Positions 22,998 to 35,401 are shown, numbered from the stretch's first letter. The stretch: 64,000 nt of DNA from Conus ventricosus (GCA_018398815.1 CM031607.1:81043439-81107438), one strand, 5' to 3'. Made by a program: numbers and translations. Notes: generated by a model from the sequence alone, not told the origin.

Positions 22998-23259
22998 AAA
23001 ACTATGTGCATCAATACCTTCATCAACATGATGATCACTATTTACATCAAGTCATTATCAATATTATTATTTATCACCATCTCCATCATCTCCATTTCCT
23101 CAACATCGTCTAACAAATCTTCAGCAGCTATATTCATAGCCCATCACATGATGTGTCAACAACTCGCTAACCAATCACACATCTTTCTCCAAAGGGCATA
23201 TCAAGGCCGCCGCACGTAACCGACTCCGTCATTGATTACTCCTAAATCCCCATAATACT
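22774..23259. other. Intergenic sequence with GA, G and CA tracts
   Basis: GA/GGA tract at 22842-22900 with a G run, CA tract at 22961-22997, and ATC-rich sequence at 23020-23110. No gene seen. Confidence 0.6.
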
Positions 23260-23470
23260 GTCGCGAAACGTTCGACCAATCGACGACAGATGAAGCCCCA
23301 GCCGCCGCGGGGACCTTTCATTGGCCACACGCGCCGTTCTCGAAGAATGACGTAAGATCACGTGACAGTGCCCTCTTCCCTTTCCCTTCCCTTCCTTCCC
23401 ACTCCTCCCAATGGAAATCTCGTGGAGCGGAAGAGCGTGGTGTTAATTGCCGGCAATGGCGGCCGGAAAC
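23260..23470 (+). promoter_or_regulatory. CpG-rich promoter-like patch
   Basis: Within 200 bp there is CCAAT at 23276-23280, its reverse ATTGG at 23320-23324, a CRE/ATF-like TGACGTAA at 23348-23355, an E-box palindrome TCACGTGA at 23358-23365, and CAATGGCGGCC at about 23454, which resembles a YY1 site and also holds an ATG. CpG dinucleotides are frequent, unlike in the flanks. This clustering is typical of animal CpG-type promoters. No TATA box is seen. Activity is inferred only. Confidence 0.4.
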
Positions 23471-23722
23471 AGTGACAGTTCTCGCGTGAACGGGAGACTC
23501 ATTAGTACAGGAAAGAACGGTGATTACCGCCGGCATTGTGGGAGAAGATGCACAGCGAGGCTGATCAGCCCTGCGGTTATCGCTCCCTCTCACTCGTCGT
23601 TTTCGTTCGTCCGTCCTGAAACCGATAAATCGCACCCGTGTCTATTTGTTTCTACGCGCCACACACACAGACACAGACACACACACACGTACGTTTTTTC
23701 CCTTGATCGTAGAGTTTTGTAG
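23456..23722 (+). CDS. Possible first exon after the CpG-rich patch
   Basis: ATG at 23456 has G at -3 and G at +4 and opens an 88-codon frame starting MAAGNSDSSRVNGRLIST. The later part becomes low-complexity (His/Thr repeats over a CA tract), so any coding part would be the first 50-60 codons, ending at an unrecognised splice site. No known domain. The promoter-like context is the main support. Confidence 0.2.
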   Translation: MAAGNSDSSRVNGRLISTGKNGDYRRHCGRRCTARLISPAVIAPSHSSFSFVRPETDKSHPCLFVSTRHTHRHRHTHTYVFSLDRRVL

Positions 23723-24689
23723 AAAAACACATCCCAGTTTCATGACGTTTTCGGTATGTTTGAAACACAACAAAACAAAACAAACAAACAAACAAAACTG
23801 ATTCTTTGGTGCAGTTTCTTTTTCAAACAAACATGCATGGCACCGATTATGACGATGTGACTGACAGTCATGATAATTATGGCTGCCTGTGGTCGGCTGG
23901 GCTGTAGTACACAACAGGATTCTGGCCACACAGTCACTTGTGAAAAAAAATTGGACGCGCAAATTTGCAGACGTTGTGAAATTAATGTTGAATCTTGAGA
24001 GTCGAGTGGCAAGTTAGGGCAGTATCGCACGACACTTTTTCCTATTGAAATATCCATTGCAAAGAGCTCCAGACAATTGAAACCAGTGAGTATTTCCAAA
24101 CGAAAGACACACGGCAATCATATGAAATGCTGCCCTGTATGCCTATTTCCGCATGAAAGGTTTTGCGACTTTTGTGTGAAGCAAACCCTTAACCGATACT
24201 GATGAAATCATGCTGACTTTTTGCGTGGAGGTACCTTGATTTCGGAGGAGCCCGTATTCAAACGATTTGAGCGTTTGGCTTTGGATCTGACGGTCGACCC
24301 ACTCAGAGGGTCGGAGTGTTTCGGCTTGAAAATCCTCTCTGGTCACGAAGAAGTACAACGGGTACCTGATTCAGTTCAGGGAAGATTAAAGGCTGTGGAA
24401 GGCCTTCCGTCATGGCCATGCCCTGGACACAGTTCACTGCCTGTACAGCTGATAAACTGAGGGATCTTTAACCTTTGACCTTTTTACATTGCTGCTTAAG
24501 TCTGCAGTCTGTTTCCTCGTCTGTGCCCAACAAGAGGCAGCCAGCCGGGCATAGCGATCTCTTTGGTTCTAATGATGTCGAGCGTCACACTGCGTCGGCA
24601 TCCGTGTTCAAGAATTTCTATGAGAGTGAAATCTTCTATGCGGTGTAGGTCGGTTTATTTAACGCCTTCACCGACCTGGCAACATGCCT
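23723..24689. other. Unique-looking intergenic sequence
   Basis: No simple repeats of note except AAACAAAC near 23770-23800. ORFs such as 24221-24460 (plus, 79 codons) show no recognisable motif. Confidence 0.5.
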
Positions 24690-25590
24690 AAGTCATGACT
24701 ATTATGGAATTCAAAATACTTTCTATACCTCGTACAATATTAAGCCTTGTAAACCAATGGGTCATGTAATCATCATAATTATCAAACAACCGATGCATTG
24801 TCTCAGGTGTTCTTTACTCTGTAAACTTTCCTCACCTCATAATTTGATGGGCCTTGTGAAACCATAGCATTCAAAACATTGTCTCTGAAATTGTAGATCC
24901 TTTCAAACCTTGGATATCGCAAAAGGCTGCTTTTGTCTCGTTTTCAGATGGCATGAAATGGTGGATCCCAAAAAATAAACAATGGACATTACACAGATTG
25001 TGTCTCAAACAGAACCCTCTGGATCTGTAAAAAAAATGTAAGCATTATAAAATCCAAGTCATTTTTACCACAATTCATGACTCTAAAATTATTGATCTTA
25101 CAAAAGTCTAGATCCTTAGAATTTTGAATGGCATTAAAACTCCAGAATGTGTAAAATTACTTTGTTGTCTCCGAAGATGGAATGCAGGTATCTCAATGTT
25201 AGTATTACAAAAACATCTTTATACGCATACATATCACCAGAGGTGAACCAAGGAACGAATGCGAATGGAAATGGTCATGGAAAAGACTTTACATTTTTCG
25301 ACCCCTTAATTTTTTTTTAAATTCCGCATCTTGTAAGATTTTGGATCTATATTGCTATATTTTAGATATTGAGAAACAATTACAGTTTTTGTAACGTTTT
25401 GGACATCGAAAACAGGTTGGGTGTTATATCCTTCTGCATATTAAAAACAATTTCGACATTGTAACATTCTAAACATTGACACAAATATGGATGACAGTAA
25501 AACTCAGGACATGACAAAGTTTTTGGCATTGAATACCCTGAACTTCTTAAGAATATGACGGACATCGTACAATTCTGTCCTCAGCGCAAC
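24690..25590. repeat. Degenerate AT-rich tandem repeat (about 30 bp)
   Basis: Variants of CATTGTAAxATTxTGGACAT recur, for example CTCGTACAATATTAAGCC, TCTTGTAAGATTTTGGATC, TTTTGTAACGTTTTGGACAT and CATTGTAACATTCTAAACAT. They are too diverged to give a clean consensus by eye. There is no gene in this stretch. Confidence 0.4.
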
Positions 25591-26804
25591 GTACGCAAAA
25601 ATTGCGAGTACAGACAGTCTGACTCAACCCCTGCGTGAAAATAGGTCCAACAATTTAAAAAAATTAAAGTAATGATAATAATAATAATAACAATAATAAT
25701 GACAATGATTATAATGATAGTAAATAAATAAATAAATCACCGCACATTACCCACCTTACTTCCCCCCTCCCCCCCCCCCCCCCCCCCCCCACACACATAT
25801 ATTTACACATATACAGAGAGAGAGTGAGAGAGAGGGGGAGGGGGCAGAGGGAGCGAGGGATGAAGAAGAAATTGGGGGCCATATCCTAAGCAACTTCCCA
25901 GTTTCAAACTATGAGGTTCAAATTAGTCGCGATTGAAAGCGTCTCTCTATAACCGCTGCTGCCTTCGTCAAAATGAATATTTGTTTTAATAATGGCTGGT
26001 TGACTCGAACGAGAAGACTCGATCACCAGCCATGTCAACGTTGTTATCGCGTGATGTGCGCGTGCAGCGATCTTAGAGACGCAGCCGTCCTATCGACAAT
26101 ATTAAGTCCGCGGCATGAGTGCGTGTAAACGATGACGCGTCCTCTCTTGAGACGAAAATCCGACCTCGCGAAGACCCCACTGCCAATGGACGCTGCTGAT
26201 GATAAGAGTTCTTTCCCCTCCCCCTTCGAGCCAGGCTCTCTCTCTCTCTCTCTCTCTCTCTCTTGCACGTGCAGTGCTCGCGCTCTCATTACATATTCAT
26301 GACCTCGGAGTGAGCGAGACAAGGCCAGTCGTGTCTTCAGCCGGGTGACCTTTTCTTAACTTTGTTGTGTGTGTGTGTGTGTGTGTTTCGCGAAAGGGAG
26401 AGGTAGGGGAGGGGAGGGGACGGCGAGAGAGAGGGGGGGGGGGGGGGGGGGGAGGGGGAGGAAAGGAAAGTTTAGTACAGAAACTTGTGACAGCGCCGCT
26501 GTTCTGTGCATTAAGTTGACTGGAAAGACGGGGACCCTGAAACCTGACATTCTCTTTCATCAGGGGATTTTTCTTTCTTTTTTTCTGTTTTCTTTTTTTC
26601 TTCCTTTTCTTTTTCTTTTTTTTTTTTTTTTTTCAACGGAGAAGAGGAGCATGGGAGTGGTGGGAGAGGAGGTGGTGACGGGGTAGGGTGGGTGGGGTGA
26701 AGTTGTAGGACAGGCGCTGAGGGCGGGAGGAGCGTGGCCATAACCTAATGTAAAGTCTATGGGGTGGGCTGTAAAAGAAACCCTGTAGAAGAAGCTCCCT
26801 TCTC

Positions 26805-26842
<38 letters not shown>

Positions 26843-26872
26843 TTTTCTTTTCACTCGCCTTTCGCTTCCATG

Positions 26873-26906
<34 letters not shown>

Positions 26907-26967
26907 CGGGAGAACTTGTAAAAAGCCTGAACAGTCGTGTCTGTTCTGTTTCTGTTTCTGACCATGG

Positions 26968-27043
<76 letters not shown>

Positions 27044-27100
27044 AACGCCATCATTTCGATGCGGACTCAAAATGCTTGTTTTACTTAAAGAGTGCTGTGG
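25591..27100. other. Intergenic sequence with microsatellites and a CpG-rich part
   Basis: AAT tract near 25670-25735, poly-C at 25764-25790, CT at 26232-26262, GT at 26366-26387, poly-G at 26432-26451, T-rich at 26572-26633, CT at 26810-26840, GA at 26876-26904 and CA at 26970-27041. 25990-26180 is CpG-rich. The minus ORF 26044-26322 crosses it without a recognisable domain. Confidence 0.6.
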
Positions 27101-27109
27101 GTGATTTCA

Positions 27110-27535
27110 CACGCAAGCCCCCCCTAGGTGACACAAAAGAGTCCGCCTTCCACCCCCCCCCCACCCCCACCCCCAATCCACCCTCCTCCCTCAATCGGCC
27201 GCCACTGTCCTTTCTTATCCCCCTCCCCACCCCCACCCCCACCCCCAACCCAACCCCGGCGACCTCCCAAAGACCTGCTCTCTCCTAAAAGTACCACCAG
27301 CCGATTACCTCCCTGCTTTGTCCGACTGTTATGATCAAATTTACATTTGAAACTGTTTTGACTCATCCGCCGAGCGCCCACAACAATACCCCACCCCCAC
27401 CTCCACCCCCACCCCTCCAACCCTCCCCCCCCCCATCACCTCAACCCTTTCTTCTCCCTTTCTTCTTCCCTCCTTCACCCCTTCCCCCAAGTCCTCCCCT
27501 CCCTCCCCCCCCCCCCCCCCCCCGTCCCCGCCTTT
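27110..27535. repeat. Polypyrimidine/polypurine tract
   Basis: More than 300 bp that is almost entirely C with some T and A on the plus strand (CCACCCCCACCCCCAA words, poly-C at 27507-27523), interrupted by ordinary sequence at 27262-27375. Proline-rich plus ORFs and glycine-rich minus ORFs are composition artefacts. Confidence 0.8.
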
Positions 27536-28900
<1,365 letters not shown>

Positions 28901-29035
28901 TGTTGCAAACTGCCAAGGGCCACGTAACGGCTGTCACCTCGTCACAATCACTCTATATGTATAGATGTACCTATCAATATAGACTAGGACAAATTTCACA
29001 AAAAAGGCCAAAATAAAAAGTAGGTGGCAAATGAT

Positions 29036-29107
29036 GTTAGGAATTGTCAGACAACTGATTCTAAAGAATGTGACCATGCTCTTTTCAATTTTGTTGTCTG
29101 ACAACCT
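29036..29107 (+). repeat. Left terminal inverted repeat
   Basis: Starts GTTAGGAATTGTCAGACAAC. It matches the reverse complement of the right end (GTTAGGAGCTGTCAGACAAC) at 18 of the first 20 bases and more loosely for about 70. It is itself a palindrome: TTGTCAGACAAC at 29044-29055 pairs with GTTGTCTGACAA at 29093-29104. Confidence 0.85.
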
Positions 29108-29510
29108 CTCAAAAGCGTAGTTTTTGCACTAAAATTAAATATTTAAAATGGCTGCCAAAATACTGACATAAGGATTCTGTAACCAAACTTCCATTGTTTT
29201 TGCTGCAAAAAGTTTTGCTATTGACTAATTATTGTTACAGTTTATATTTAAAAGAAAAAAACCAACACCTTATTCCTTTTTTTTTTAACATATTCAACCA
29301 ATTTTTCAATCATAAATATACAAAGCGACAAGGCAGTACAATATGACACCAGTTGAAAACAAAATCAAACGGAGCCACAGTTCACTTCTCTCCTTACCTT
29401 GCCTTAAGTAACAAACAAATCTGTTGATTAGAAACCAAAAACCATCTGTTTTTTGTTTGTTTGACGAAATAGGTGAGGAGAGAGAGAGAGAGAGAGAAGA
29501 GGAGAGGGAG

Positions 29511-29543
<33 letters not shown>

Positions 29544-29936
29544 CATTCAAGCACTCTTGAGTTATCTGTAGTCAATAATGTTTTACCATCAAAAACATAA
29601 CATTCACAGCCTATCAGAAATAGACGTTTCTGTACTTTTAAGAGGGAATGGGGTATCGATAAGGGAAGGAGGAGGGATGAAAGAAAGTGAGAATAATATT
29701 GATAAGACTTGGTGTTTGTAGTTAAAGTCAATGGGTCATTATAAGTAAATCAAATCTATTGGTACTTCTCCAATAATTTCAATCGTTTTTGCTTTCTTTA
29801 GTGAATTCTTCCATCTTATTGTAATTTTTTTATTCAAGCCAGCCAAGCGAATCTGTAAAAAAATTATAGTCATAACTTTTGCTCATTATTTACGTCACAA
29901 TCACTCATACATTGTCGAGAGCTCATACATTTCGTT
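29108..29936 (-). other. 3' untranslated part of the Academ-type element
   Basis: AT-rich and without a supported gene. It contains a GA microsatellite at 29476-29543. The AAAATGGCTGCCAAA near 29146 has a weak counterpart (AAAATGGCCGACAAA, reverse) near 33595, so the terminal repeats may extend inward. The ORF 29306-29731 is a low-complexity artefact. Confidence 0.5.
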
Positions 29937-32900
29937 TCATTTGTTGTAACAAACATTGTTGTCACTGCACTTGCATGCTACTGTGCAAGGAAGACTAGCT
30001 GCTCTGCACTTGCACCGGGGACTAGTGTACTGCTTTTTGCATCCACAGAAGTTCACATCAGTGCATGCCTCAGGAACTGATGGAGTGACTTGAGAACAGG
30101 AATCAAGGTGCCGCCTTATAGTTTCCAGCCCATGGTTTCTGGCGGGGGGGGGGGGGGGGGGGGGGGGGCCAGGGTGCTGCAGGTGAGCTTGTAGCCAGAT
30201 AGCTGTCTGACAGTGTGCCCGCTGTGTGTGGAAAAACAAGGCATCACGTGTTGGAGGCAGTGTTTCTGGTGCATGGGCTTTGCAAAACAGGACTGACCGA
30301 GCCATGTTCACAGAGTCACAGTTTTGTACACCATACACACTGGAAATGAAGATTTCAGCATTTTGCAGTGTCTCGTTATGAGAGTTTCTTTTCCAGTGAA
30401 CTCAACAGGTCAGGTTGCTGCAGGAAAACCTTCAAACAAGTTGTCTTGCTATGTCCAGCAAAGTACGCCGTTGTGTCACAGCCCGTGAAAGCATGAAATC
30501 CAGAAAGGTTTGGGAGCTTATCTCTTTCAGTGGCTGTGGTTTCTATAACAGCATGGATGGTGATGTATTTTCTGGATTTGGCTGTGTCTACTTTTATCCA
30601 GACTTTGTGACACTTGATGCGATGAAAATTGCACCAGCAGCAGAACTGCAATATCCGTGTCCCTGGAGGACACAACAATGCTGCTTGCCTCAGCCTCACC
30701 GTGTACACAGTGCAGGATTATCCTGGTGTCAGCCTCCTCGTGTGAAGCCTCCAGAGGACGTACATCTGTATTGGAGTTTGACGACTCCACCTGTGTGACA
30801 TCACTGAAGCCACCACCTGCAACAATAGTTTGGTCAGCTGGAGCATGCAGTATGATCTGTCTTGACAAAAACTTCGCCAGGTCAGCCTTGTTATCAGGGT
30901 GAGAAAAGTAGTTCTCCACATTGCTGGTAGGGGCACGCCTCTTCAAAAACTATATCAATGCGTTTGAAACCTCGCCCAGCTTGATGAAAAGTATTGATGA
31001 AAAACGTCTGCCAGGTCTCCAAATGAAGTCGTTTGTTGGGGTTTTCCAGTGCTGCAGATGAGTCCCTGTCCATCAACAAGTGTGGCATTGTCCCCAAGAT
31101 CAGTCTCATCTGGGTTTGGTGGACAGGGTACTTCACGAGTGAGTGCCTGAGCAGAAGCGCTTTTAAACCAGAACGTAGCGCCCCATTCATCTCTGCTAGT
31201 GCAGAGGGTACTTGCATCAGTTCGTGTTTTAAACCCATGGAGAGGTCAACGTTCCGTCCTGCCTCATAGGCAGTGATCAATCTCTGAAGAATCTTCCTGT
31301 CCGCTTTTATTGTTTTCTGTTTGGTACTGTGCACATTCTTCTGGTTTACTTCATACAGACTTGCAAAAGTTAGTGGCTTGTTCTTTGTCAAGGCATCACG
31401 AAACTTTATCTTCCTTTCAGCATGAGGGAGCAACCTCTCATCAACAAACGTGTTCAATGATTTTGACCTTTCTGCTATGCAGTTAGCAAGTCCTCCCCAA
31501 TGCTCTTGTGGGCGAGATCTTTGGTTGCAATGTTTTGCAGTTCTTCAGGAACATCGCTGGAGAACAGTTTGAAGTTCTTCAGAGTAGTGAACACTTTATC
31601 TTCATCTACCCTGTCCTGCCTTCTTCTTCCTCTGTTGCATCATTGTGGTTGACAGTATCCTCTAGACCAGTGTCAAAAGCTTCTCTGGTGTCACAGGAAA
31701 TGTGGGATCGCATGTTGTAGGACAGCGTCCATCTGCTCAAAGCTGATGGTGTTTTGTGATTACCACGATTCAACCACACTTTTCCCCTGTCCCATTGAGC
31801 CACTCCTGGCTTTGATCTGGATCAACTTGGTTGAAAGGCTGCTTTCCACGTTTCACCTCAAAGTTTCCAGCTTCAAGTTCAGCTTTGACCTCATCTGGCA
31901 GTTGCTGCATTTCGCGCACGTACCCACAGCCCCAGCGTGCATAGTTAGTGTGGTCATATCGCATCATATATGGAAGCATGGACGTAAATGCGTGCAGATG
32001 CAGCTTCCAGTCACCATCTCTGCTTGCTTGGTGAACATTAGCATGATTTCCACCATTTGCATGTAAGTCCACCAAAACTGAAAGATGGCATCACCATGGG
32101 ATGCAACAAAGTCATCCACAAGATATATGAACTGCTTGGAAGCAAGAACAGACAGCAGCGAGTCTGTGTCTTCCTTCTGTACATTATCTTCAATCTCCTC
32201 TTTCAGTTCTCTCTTTTGTTCATTGATGAATGCAACAGTGAGGAAGCAGGATTCTCCACATGGTTTGAAGTGTTAATTTGTGGGATCTCATGTCTCTGAT
32301 GTACGGCTTTCCTGCTAGTACTGGTTCTGCGGTCTTTGGCCCAAGGAGATTGCTTTCTACCCACAACTCCACAAATCCTGAGCATTCATGTGTTTTCTAA
32401 TGACCTTCATGAAGTTTAGTGAGATATGAAGACCACCAAGCCCGACAACCAGAAGGTTCTGGTATTTTTTTTTAGCCCATTTCAACTCCATCACTTCGCA
32501 GAACAAGGCTTCATCAACTGTTAGCACAACACAGTGTTGCCCCAGTTTGTTAGCAACATGCTTGCATCTCTGAATGACAGTGTTGAGGGAGCCCAATTCA
32601 TGAGCTGGAGCTTGTATGATGGGCATATACCCAATGCTTGTCACTGCTGGGTCAGCCGTGCTGATAGTTTGGTTGAAATGTGTCCAGCCTGTCTCACTGT
32701 CCTTCTCTTTGCTGTGCATGAGGTTGAAAGTCATGTCCTTTGCTACGGCCTGAACAGCACTTTCATTTTCAGATGTTGCATTGAACCACTCGTGCTTGAT
32801 GTTAGATGTATTTGTAGGTTCTGAACGGCCTTCTATAATCTGTGCAGGAACAAGCTTGTCCATGGCCTTAGATACTTTAAGGGTTGAGTCTTTGTTTGAA

Positions 32901-33364
32901 GGCTGAAGTGTCCTCAACCCATGTCTCCTTCGGGGCCTCTCTGCCAAGCAGCAACTTAGTGGCATGGAAACTATTCTTTCCATCAAGGTGAAAATCATTG
33001 ATGTCTATATTGTCACAAGATCTGGTGGAACCACAGCTCCTGTTCCTGGATCCATTGCCTTGAGAGTGCTTTCTGCCCGTGCTGTGTCAATTTGCTTTAT
33101 GTTGTTGTAACTCAGTGTGTGTCCAGCACAGTGAAATAAATGAACCAATTCCTTTGACCTAGTAGCCTAATGGAGAGTACTGCCCAGACCAAGGTACTTT
33201 GGGGTCCAGTGTGTACCACCACTCACATTATATACCAAATCTTGTGCAACGCTCAAAATTCTTTTCTGGGACTTGCATTCAGTGCGTGTCATTTCTTCAT
33301 TTTTGTTCTGACGTCTCATCTGTGACACAGTCTTCAGACTGTTGCTAAGTCTTTGTAGAAGCAT
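29937..33364 (-). pseudogene. Academ-type transposase gene with XPG-like nuclease and Cys8 finger, broken
   Basis: Read from 33364 down. N-terminal piece (33167-33364) ends at a TAG at 33167-33169, with matching sequence continuing beyond it. Next comes 32357-32998, with VVLTVDEALFCEVMEL and LVVGLGGLHISLNFMKV, followed after frame changes by 31770-32075 (FNQVDPDQSQEWLNGTGE). Then come 31606-31803 (TPSALSRWTLSYNMRSH), 30894-31457 and 30527-30946. The nuclease signature is EEADTR (about 30737-30722), SRDTD (about 30667-30653) and FTGCDTT (30489-30469), matching in order and spacing the acidic residues of FEN1/XPG enzymes. The last ORF (29937-30338) ends with CGCKK...CKC...C...CKC...C, eight cysteines. 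The gene needs at least five frame changes. It would cut and move the element; this copy is presumably inactive. Confidence 0.75.
30142..30168. repeat. Poly-G run inside the transposase gene
   Basis: A run of about 27 G on the plus strand, read as a poly-proline stretch in the minus frame just before the Cys8 finger. It keeps the local frame open, yet is unlike the rest of the gene in composition. It may be a homopolymer expansion or an assembly error. Confidence 0.85.
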
Positions 33365-33644
33365 TCAATTTCTGTCAAAGTGTGAAGGTATGAGGCCACT
33401 ATAAGGTTTCTTGATACTTTTTAGTGTTTTTAAAAATTGTTTTTGACACTTATTTTAAAATAATTTAAATCAAATGGCTGAAACAGATTTATAGCGGTAG
33501 AAAATTACAAAACAATATTAAAGTTTAGCACAAGTGGTGTAAAACGTAAGTAAGTAAGGTGTGTATGAATCAAAACCGGTTCCATACTTTCGTTTGTCGG
33601 CCATTTTGAAAAACGTTATATTCCAGGCCATCTAAGCAATTTCA

Positions 33645-33716
33645 GTCTTGTCAGACAAAAGAAATGGATTCAACACACCCAAATCCATTAGAAAGTGTTG
33701 TCTGACAGCTCCTAAC
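33645..33716 (-). repeat. Right terminal inverted repeat
   Basis: Ends GCTGTCAGACAACAC in reverse, closing with CTCCTAAC at 33709-33716 on the plus strand. Like the left end, it contains its own inner palindrome: TTGTCAGACAA at 33648-33658 against GTTGTCTGACAG at 33697-33708. Confidence 0.85.
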
Positions 33717-33738
33717 AAGAAATGCCTGTGGGTGTTTG

Positions 33739-35099
33739 TGTCAACCTCGGGGTATGTCAGTGGAGGAAGGACTAGCGCACAGCCCAAACACACTCACAGC
33801 TTGCTTACAATCTCATTCATATATCATGCATTCGTCACATCAAACCACTAGTAAAGTCTATAACTTTACTACACATAATCATAGAAAAAAACATCAATGC
33901 GTATGGAGTCAAACAAAATAAGACATTCTCTCTTTCCTTGAACTTCACAAAACCATTTATCTAAATTATCATAACTCACCCGGGTATAAATAGATTTTTC
34001 ACTTTACCTGGCCAGGTGATCTTAAACTATTCACGAATCACTGTCTTTCCTTTTCTTCTTTTTTTTCTTTTCTTTTCACTGTCACTTTCACAAACACCAG
34101 TCACGACACAACTGCTGGCACTGGTCAGGTTGGACCGCTGGCACTGGTCAGGTTAGACCGCTGGCGTTGGTCAGGTTGGACTGCTGATGAAAGTGGCGCT
34201 GCCAGGTATGAGGTCGAACCCCGGTTCAGATTGAACAGTGACTACCAGACGACATCGATCTGTTCTCCTTTCTTTCTTCCTGCATTAACGCATTGCACTC
34301 TCTCTCTCTCTCTCTCTCTCTCTTCTAGTCTGCTCTATCAAATGGACATGGTTGCTTTTCTTTTCTTTTTCTTTTTCTTTTTTTTTCTCTTCATCAGTTA
34401 GCAACTCTCTCTCTCAACATCTCTCCTTAGTCCTTCCTCTGCAGACTCTATCTGGTGCTAATGCTTCAGCTCGGTTCTCTTCACTCCTCCTCTCATCTCT
34501 CTGCTTTTCTCTCGTGCAGAGCCTACACCCCGAACCTCTTCCTCTCTCTCTGTTTTTCGTTCTCCCCTCTCTCACTCCCCTCACTTTCTTATTCTCATCC
34601 TATGTGTCGAAAGGGTGAGTACCATTGGTCAGTATTTTTCCCGCCTTGTACCGAGGTTACCTCCCCTCTAATTCCATTGGACATTCAAATCGTCAAAGTC
34701 ACATCTACCGGCCTTGCTCTCTGTGGTGGTCAATGGGTCATTTAATTAATTAGCTTGATTTCACCCCCACCACACAATACCTTCCCGCTTCCTACTTCAA
34801 CCAGCGACGTCTGGCTTAACTGTGGACACTGGTCTTGCAAATTAGCTACATCAGTCTGACCCAGACGCCAAGATCCGTCTGGCCAGACCTATTGAGACGT
34901 CGGTCAAGCCACTCAGTCTGTCTGCGGGACAGTGCTGTCTCCGTGAGGACTAAAAATAGCCTCTTCACTGTGCCTAATTGGCTGACGCGACACATGAAGT
35001 CGTCTGCCTGGAACCAGGATGTTTGAGTTTGGACTTATGTCCAATTGAACTGGCTGGCGACTGACCACGAATTCGGTTTTTCTATTTTTGTCCGTGACA
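33739..35099 (-). mobile_element. Solo LTR of the element A family, with 5-bp target duplication
   Basis: In reverse complement this matches the LTRs of element A over its whole length, from TGTCACGGACAAAAA at 35099 to GGTTGACA at 33739. Shared landmarks include AAGTCCAAACTCAAA, GCCAATTA, ACCAATGG and GGGCTGTGCGCTAG. The 5 bases before it (GTTTG, 33734-33738) are repeated exactly after it (GTTTG, 35100-35104). There is no internal sequence, so it is a solo LTR, which usually arises by recombination between the two LTRs of a full element. It lies 22 bp from the right end of the Academ-type element. Confidence 0.93.
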
Positions 35100-35104
35100 G
35101 TTTG

Positions 35105-35298
35105 TTTTTCTGAAATTTGTCCTCGTCTAATATAGATAGATATGGATTAAGAACAAGTCACATGCGCAAACACCATCAAACAAATCTTCTGAAGACACGC
35201 TGACATCATTTAGTTCCATCCACCCACCCACCTCCGCGTAAAATATTAGATCTTATGTAAAATGGTGATTTTTTTTCAGGAACTCGAAAATCGCACAT
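35105..35298. other. Short unique spacer
   Basis: AT-rich sequence between the solo LTR and a GA tract; no gene seen. Confidence 0.5.
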
Positions 35299-35315
35299 AC
35301 AGAGAGAGAGAGAGC

Positions 35316-35387
<72 letters not shown>

Positions 35388-35401
35388 GAGAGAGAGGGAG
35401 G

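Larger units (their letters stand above)
29036..33716 (-). mobile_element. Academ-type DNA transposon with terminal inverted repeats, decayed
   Basis: The ends 29036-29107 and 33645-33716 are inverted copies starting GTTAGGA, with TGTCAGACAAC and then GTTGTCTGACA in each. Between them, on the minus strand, lies a broken gene of about 3.4 kb encoding XPG/FEN1-like nuclease motifs and a C-terminal eight-cysteine finger. TIRs with an XPG nuclease and a Cys8 finger are the features I know for the Academ superfamily. AAATG is at 29029-29033 on the left and 33720-33724 on the right, but not flush with the ends, so the target duplication is unclear. The assignment rests on recalled family features; a DDE catalytic triad was not located. 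Confidence 0.72.

Noticed and set aside
26044..26322. 92-codon minus ORF in CpG-rich sequence
   Set aside because: It runs through a GA tract (Arg-Glu repeat), has no domain, and no promoter-like cluster such as that at 23260 was seen.
29025..33725. A 5-bp AAATG target duplication for the Academ-type element
   Set aside because: AAATG occurs on both sides but two to three bases away from the ends, and Academ duplications are expected to be 3-4 bp, so it is not used as evidence.
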